A DNA stretch of 64,000 nucleotides from the NCBI GenBank assembly GCA_023450085.1, contig JAEXHI010000020.1, forward strand, positions 62,001 to 126,000. Direction: 5' to 3'. The translations under genes were made by a program, and so were the position numbers. The notes under the pieces were generated by a model, which was not told the DNA's origin, did no database searches, and saw only the letters and a program-made list of their open reading frames with translations. Shown piece after piece: positions 60,957 to 64,000 of the stretch (its first letter is position 1; each line of letters starts with the position of its first letter). Source of the stretch: Bacteroidota bacterium. GTDB lineage: Bacteria; Bacteroidota; Bacteroidia; Sphingobacteriales; Sphingobacteriaceae.

Positions 60957-62063
60957 CTACAGTTCCTTTTTGTCACCAGCTTCTGCTTCAGCGACCAAGC
61001 TTTTGATAATGTTGTCCAAATCTTCGGCTGCCCGTTTCAGCAAGAGCGTTTCCTTACTGAACTTGGAATTTCCGCTGCCCTGCATCAACGTGACCAATCC
61101 CATTATGGATGATAGCGGTCCACGAACATTGTGGGATTGTACAAAAGCTATCCGATCCAGTGCACGGTCTTTTGAATCACTATCCATCTGTGACTTCTTC
61201 AGTTCGGAGATATCTGTTGCAGTGTACGAAACACCTATGATCTGGGCGGAACTGTCGTAAGCTGGACTAAAACTGAAATGCCACCAGATCTCCAAGCCAT
61301 CATGTCTAAGGCTATCCTCAAACCTTACCCTCTGGCCACCCAGCGCCCTGTTAAAGCTCGCTATAAAAATCTCACGGAATTCATCACCCACATAATTCAA
61401 TACGTCGGCACCCACCTCCATTTTCTGGCCATGCCTATCCAGCATAAACTCCGCCAAGGTGCGGTTGAAATATTTAACATCCAGATCTTTTCCTATCAGT
61501 AGATGGCAGGCATCGGAACTCTCGAAAAGAGCCCGTAACTTTATTTCGTTGTCCTTGGCGTCTAAAAATTGGGATTTCAGGACTTCCAGGCTATAATCGA
61601 ATTCCAGGATGCGTACGACCTGCCTAGATAGCATCTCCAATATCCGCTGCTGGACCTTGCCCAGCTGCTTGGGCCTGTGATCGACCACACAGAGACTCCC
61701 CAGATTGATGCCATCGACGGTGGTAAGGCTCGCCCCGGCATAAAACTGTATATTAGTGGGGCCCGTCCGATAGGGATGATTGACGAAGCGTTCATCCTGT
61801 CCGGTATCCGGAACGACCATTACACCCTCTTCCAGTATGGTATAATTGCAGAATGCATCAGCACGCGAGGTCTCCACCAGATCAGTTCCGACACGATACC
61901 TGATATACTGGGTATGGGCATCGATCAATGTTATCATGGCAATTGGCACTTCGCAGACCTCGGCGGCATAATCTACGATCTCCTGTAGTTCCCTATCACT
62001 TCCAATCTTCAGTTTCAGGAACCTGTCCACGGCCTGAAGCCTCTCCAATTCTTTTCTTGGCAT
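60957..62063 (-). CDS. GAF-PAS sensor protein with histidine-kinase dimerisation domain only
   Basis: 368 aa. GAF domain (~20-160; AAEVCEVPIAMITLIDAHTQ, GINLGSLCVVDHRPKQL), PAS domain (~170-290; LFESSDACHLLIGKDLDVKY, ISYTATDI-like end) and a HisKA-type H-box SHNVRGPLSSIMGL with His near 311. The protein stops ~58 residues later with no HATPase domain (N, G1, G2 boxes absent). So it cannot autophosphorylate alone and may be a phospho-acceptor or decoy. Cytoplasmic; no TM. Confidence 0.8.
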   Translation of the reverse strand: MPRKELERLQAVDRFLKLKIGSDRELQEIVDYAAEVCEVPIAMITLIDAHTQYIRYRVGTDLVETSRADAFCNYTILEEGVMVVPDTGQDERFVNHPYRTGPTNIQFYAGASLTTVDGINLGSLCVVDHRPKQLGKVQQRILEMLSRQVVRILEFDYSLEVLKSQFLDAKDNEIKLRALFESSDACHLLIGKDLDVKYFNRTLAEFMLDRHGQKMEVGADVLNYVGDEFREIFIASFNRALGGQRVRFEDSLRHDGLEIWWHFSFSPAYDSSAQIIGVSYTATDISELKKSQMDSDSKDRALDRIAFVQSHNVRGPLSSIMGLVTLMQGSGNSKFSKETLLLKRAAEDLDNIIKSLVAEAEAGDKKEL

Positions 62064-62370
62064 AAAATCAAATACCGCATAATTAAATGTTTAGAGCGCA
62101 CACCTAGATAAGGCTACTAATATAACATATAAATATAAATCTAAACTTATTCCCCGGTAATCTGTTGATCAATCATGGAGCACAAGCCTTTGTTTGTAAT
62201 TACCTATCTTGAACATCGATGAAATCTGCATGTACACGACTGATTATATCAAACTTTTTGCCAGATGCCTATTTTTTGTTAGATTTATCTAAATCTGAAA
62301 TTTCTATCGGCAGACGTAGTGAAATTATCCTTGCCGAGCAGACCGACCATCTTATGAAAAAACAAATATT
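62064..62370. other. Divergent region between two sensor genes
   Basis: 307 bp, AT-rich, no gene supported. Promoters for the GAF-PAS gene (minus) and the TPR kinase (plus) must lie here. Confidence 0.4.
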
Positions 62371-64000
62371 TTGAAGCCACCTTCGCTAAAGCCCGAAAGA
62401 CTCCAAAAGTCGAAAAGCCTTATCGCCTTCGCAGTCCTGTGCATTTTATTTATGTGCCTGCAATCCCAACCTGCCACCGCCAGATCGGAGGGCAAGGCCG
62501 CCAACAACATTTTCCAAATCCGCCCTGTGGAAAATAATTTCGAAAAGGAAATAACGTATTTCCGTTTCTACAAGCCCGATTCTGCCATCCATTTCATCCA
62601 CCTCGGATTAAAAACTTCCCTGGAAACGAAGAATTTCAGACGATTGGGCCAACTGTACAACCATTTGGGCATCATAGAGGAAAATCGGGGAATGCTCGAT
62701 TCCGCCAAAAAAAATTACCTGAAAAGCATCTCGTTTTTCAAAAAAGCCGGAGACACCAAGGGAATTGCCAATGAGCTCAACCGTCTTGGCGTCCTATCGC
62801 TCCGGAAGGCAAACTATCCAGATGCGGCCAGCCACTTTTACAGGGCACTGAAGATCTATCAGAACAACCGCTATCCATCAGGCATCGCAGATACCTACCT
62901 GAAGATCGGAGCGGTCCATGATCGGCAGCAGAACTTTCCTGCCGCCATAGCCTATATACGCAGGGCAGAAACGATTGTCGAGAAACTTCCTCTTTCCAGC
63001 GTCACGCTATATGTTTACAGTGGCCTGGGGAATGCCTATTTTAAGCAGGGACAATATCAGCGGGCCGCCTCCTACTATCTGCAGGGCCTGAAGCTCAGCA
63101 ACAGGGCGGAGTATCAGAGCCTGAACCTGTCGATGACGGCAGGACTGGCCAGTTGCCTGGCAAAGTTGGGAAAGAGTGATCAGGCCCTGCGCCTGCTCAA
63201 AGGCGTTCTTCAGAAAGCCGTCGGCACCGGACTCTATGACCGGGAAATACAGATCATCTCGGCCCTCGGAGATGCCCATTCGGAAAAGAATCCCGACAGT
63301 GCCCAATATTATTATGAAACCGCGGTAGCCAAATCGGAATTCCGGGGAGATATCGAAACAGCCATCAGGAACCTGAAGGCCCTCTATGAACTTCATTACA
63401 GCCGTCGAAACTACCAAGCTGCACTAAAGACCAACCAAAGGGAGCGGCGGCTATCCGACAGCCTGTTCAACATCCAAAAAATGCTACAGATTGCCGATCT
63501 GGAAGCCAACCACCAACTGCAGGATGCGAAGACCAGTATCCAGAACTTACAATTGCGGGAGAAGTCGATACGCACCGAGAGGTATGGGATCATCTTTATT
63601 TGTATCATCGTCCTGGTATCGATGCTGTTCATCATACTTCTCTATCTACGCAAAAGAAAGCTGAACAAACAGCTCAGGGCGGCCGTTGCAAGCCTTAACA
63701 CCCTCAATTCGGAACTTGACCAGGCCAATCAGGCCAAGGATAAGATATTTTCCATCATCGCTCATGATTTCAGAAGTCCGCTATCTACCATTATCGGAAT
63801 CCTGGAACTTTTCCGGTCTGATATGCTCGGGGCAACTGAGCGCCGTGAAATTGCAGAAAAACTTTTCCTTCAGAGCACCGGCGCCATGGAGCTGCTCAAC
63901 AACCTGCTAACTTGGGGACAGGCCCAGCTGAAGGGGATACAACTTGACAAACAACCATTGGATATGGCAGAAATTGCCCAAAGGAATATCCAACTCCTTG
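62371..64000 (+). CDS. TPR-containing sensor histidine kinase (cut by window end)
   Basis: At least 543 aa, 3' end outside the window. No ATG begins the frame; TTG at 62371 is the likely start and gives a signal segment (SLIAFAVLCILFMCLQSQ). An ATG at 62355 in another frame stops after six codons. Six to eight TPR-like repeats follow (LYNHLGIIEENRGMLDSAKK, ANYPDAASHFYRALKIYQNN, GQYQRAASYYLQGLKL), a coiled coil, a TM (GIIFICIIVLVSMLFIILLY) and a HisKA domain with H-box FSIIAHDFRSPLSTIIGIL. Periplasmic TPR sensor kinases of this kind are common in Bacteroidetes. Confidence 0.82.
   Translation, partial: MKPPSLKPERLQKSKSLIAFAVLCILFMCLQSQPATARSEGKAANNIFQIRPVENNFEKEITYFRFYKPDSAIHFIHLGLKTSLETKNFRRLGQLYNHLGIIEENRGMLDSAKKNYLKSISFFKKAGDTKGIANELNRLGVLSLRKANYPDAASHFYRALKIYQNNRYPSGIADTYLKIGAVHDRQQNFPAAIAYIRRAETIVEKLPLSSVTLYVYSGLGNAYFKQGQYQRAASYYLQGLKLSNRAEYQSLNLSMTAGLASCLAKLGKSDQALRLLKGVLQKAVGTGLYDREIQIISALGDAHSEKNPDSAQYYYETAVAKSEFRGDIETAIRNLKALYELHYSRRNYQAALKTNQRERRLSDSLFNIQKMLQIADLEANHQLQDAKTSIQNLQLREKSIRTERYGIIFICIIVLVSMLFIILLYLRKRKLNKQLRAAVASLNTLNSELDQANQAKDKIFSIIAHDFRSPLSTIIGILELFRSDMLGATERREIAEKLFLQSTGAMELLNNLLTWGQAQLKGIQLDKQPLDMAEIAQRNIQLL

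Noticed and set aside
1..64000. CRISPR array or tRNA/rRNA genes
   Set aside because: No regularly spaced repeats and no recognisable tRNA or rRNA segments on either strand by eye.

Overview
The window is from a Bacteroidetes genome, most likely the Pedobacter/Sphingobacterium group (Sphingobacteriaceae). Evidence: two ECF-sigma/FecR/SusC/SusD loci, a Bacteroidetes-type tra operon (TraE to TraM) with an RteC-type regulator, a small Hc1-like histone, and TAnnTTTG-type -7 promoter elements. No rRNA, tRNA or CRISPR array was seen. Much of the window looks like an integrative conjugative element (ICE). The 1-1.1 kb and 21.6-44 kb parts are clearly GC-richer than the block between them. Integrase, relaxase and coupling protein are not in the window.

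Layout: (1) 36-939, ICE-type genes (hypothetical, SSB). (2) 1.69-21.2 kb, one long minus-strand gene train: ECF sigma, FecR, SusC, SusD, DUF4397-like lipoprotein, ABC ATPase, ABC-2/GldG fusion permease, tandem MutS-like ATPase, M16 lipoprotein protease, a second ABC-2/GldG fusion, and a fatty-acid-hydroxylase-type membrane protein. From SusC onward the gaps are 3-50 bp. An imperfect 55-bp direct repeat lies on both sides of this block (1115 and 21501). (3) 21.6-25.9 kb, cargo: DUF4365 nuclease-like protein, PUR-RadC(N) fusion, zinc-ribbon protein, GNAT acetyltransferase, histone. (4) 26-38.1 kb, tra operon on the minus strand, read TraE, F, G, lipoprotein, three tandem TraI-like genes, J, K, L, M, then two paralogous ICE proteins where TraN would be expected. 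(5) 38.3-44 kb, regulatory and toxin-like genes: Fic protein with a small partner, RteC, three Crp-family proteins and a membrane LytTR regulator. (6) 44.1-52.5 kb, MauE-like membrane protein and DUF6520-like peptide facing a TlpA/SusD/SusC/FecR/sigma locus. (7) 52.5-60.2 kb, AT-rich region with a candidate structured RNA, XRE regulator, broken serine recombinase, HNH protein, AraC regulator, S41 peptidase and decayed fragments. (8) 60.2-64 kb, a hypothetical gene, a GAF-PAS kinase-like protein without an ATPase domain, and a TPR sensor kinase cut by the window end.

How the parts may work together: the 20-kb train looks like an outer-membrane uptake system (SusC/SusD) under sigma/anti-sigma control, tied to a periplasm-side M16 protease, an inner-membrane ABC complex with two non-identical permease/GldG subunits, and a cytoplasmic pseudo-dimeric MutS-like ATPase. 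The families are known, but I know of no described function for this combination; it is the best candidate for an undescribed system here. Secondary highlights are a consensus CRP palindrome beside a Crp-family gene whose recognition helix keeps the Arg-Glu...Arg contacts, a matching hairpin between fecR and susC at both Sus loci, and a 102-nt foldable element upstream of the second sigma gene.
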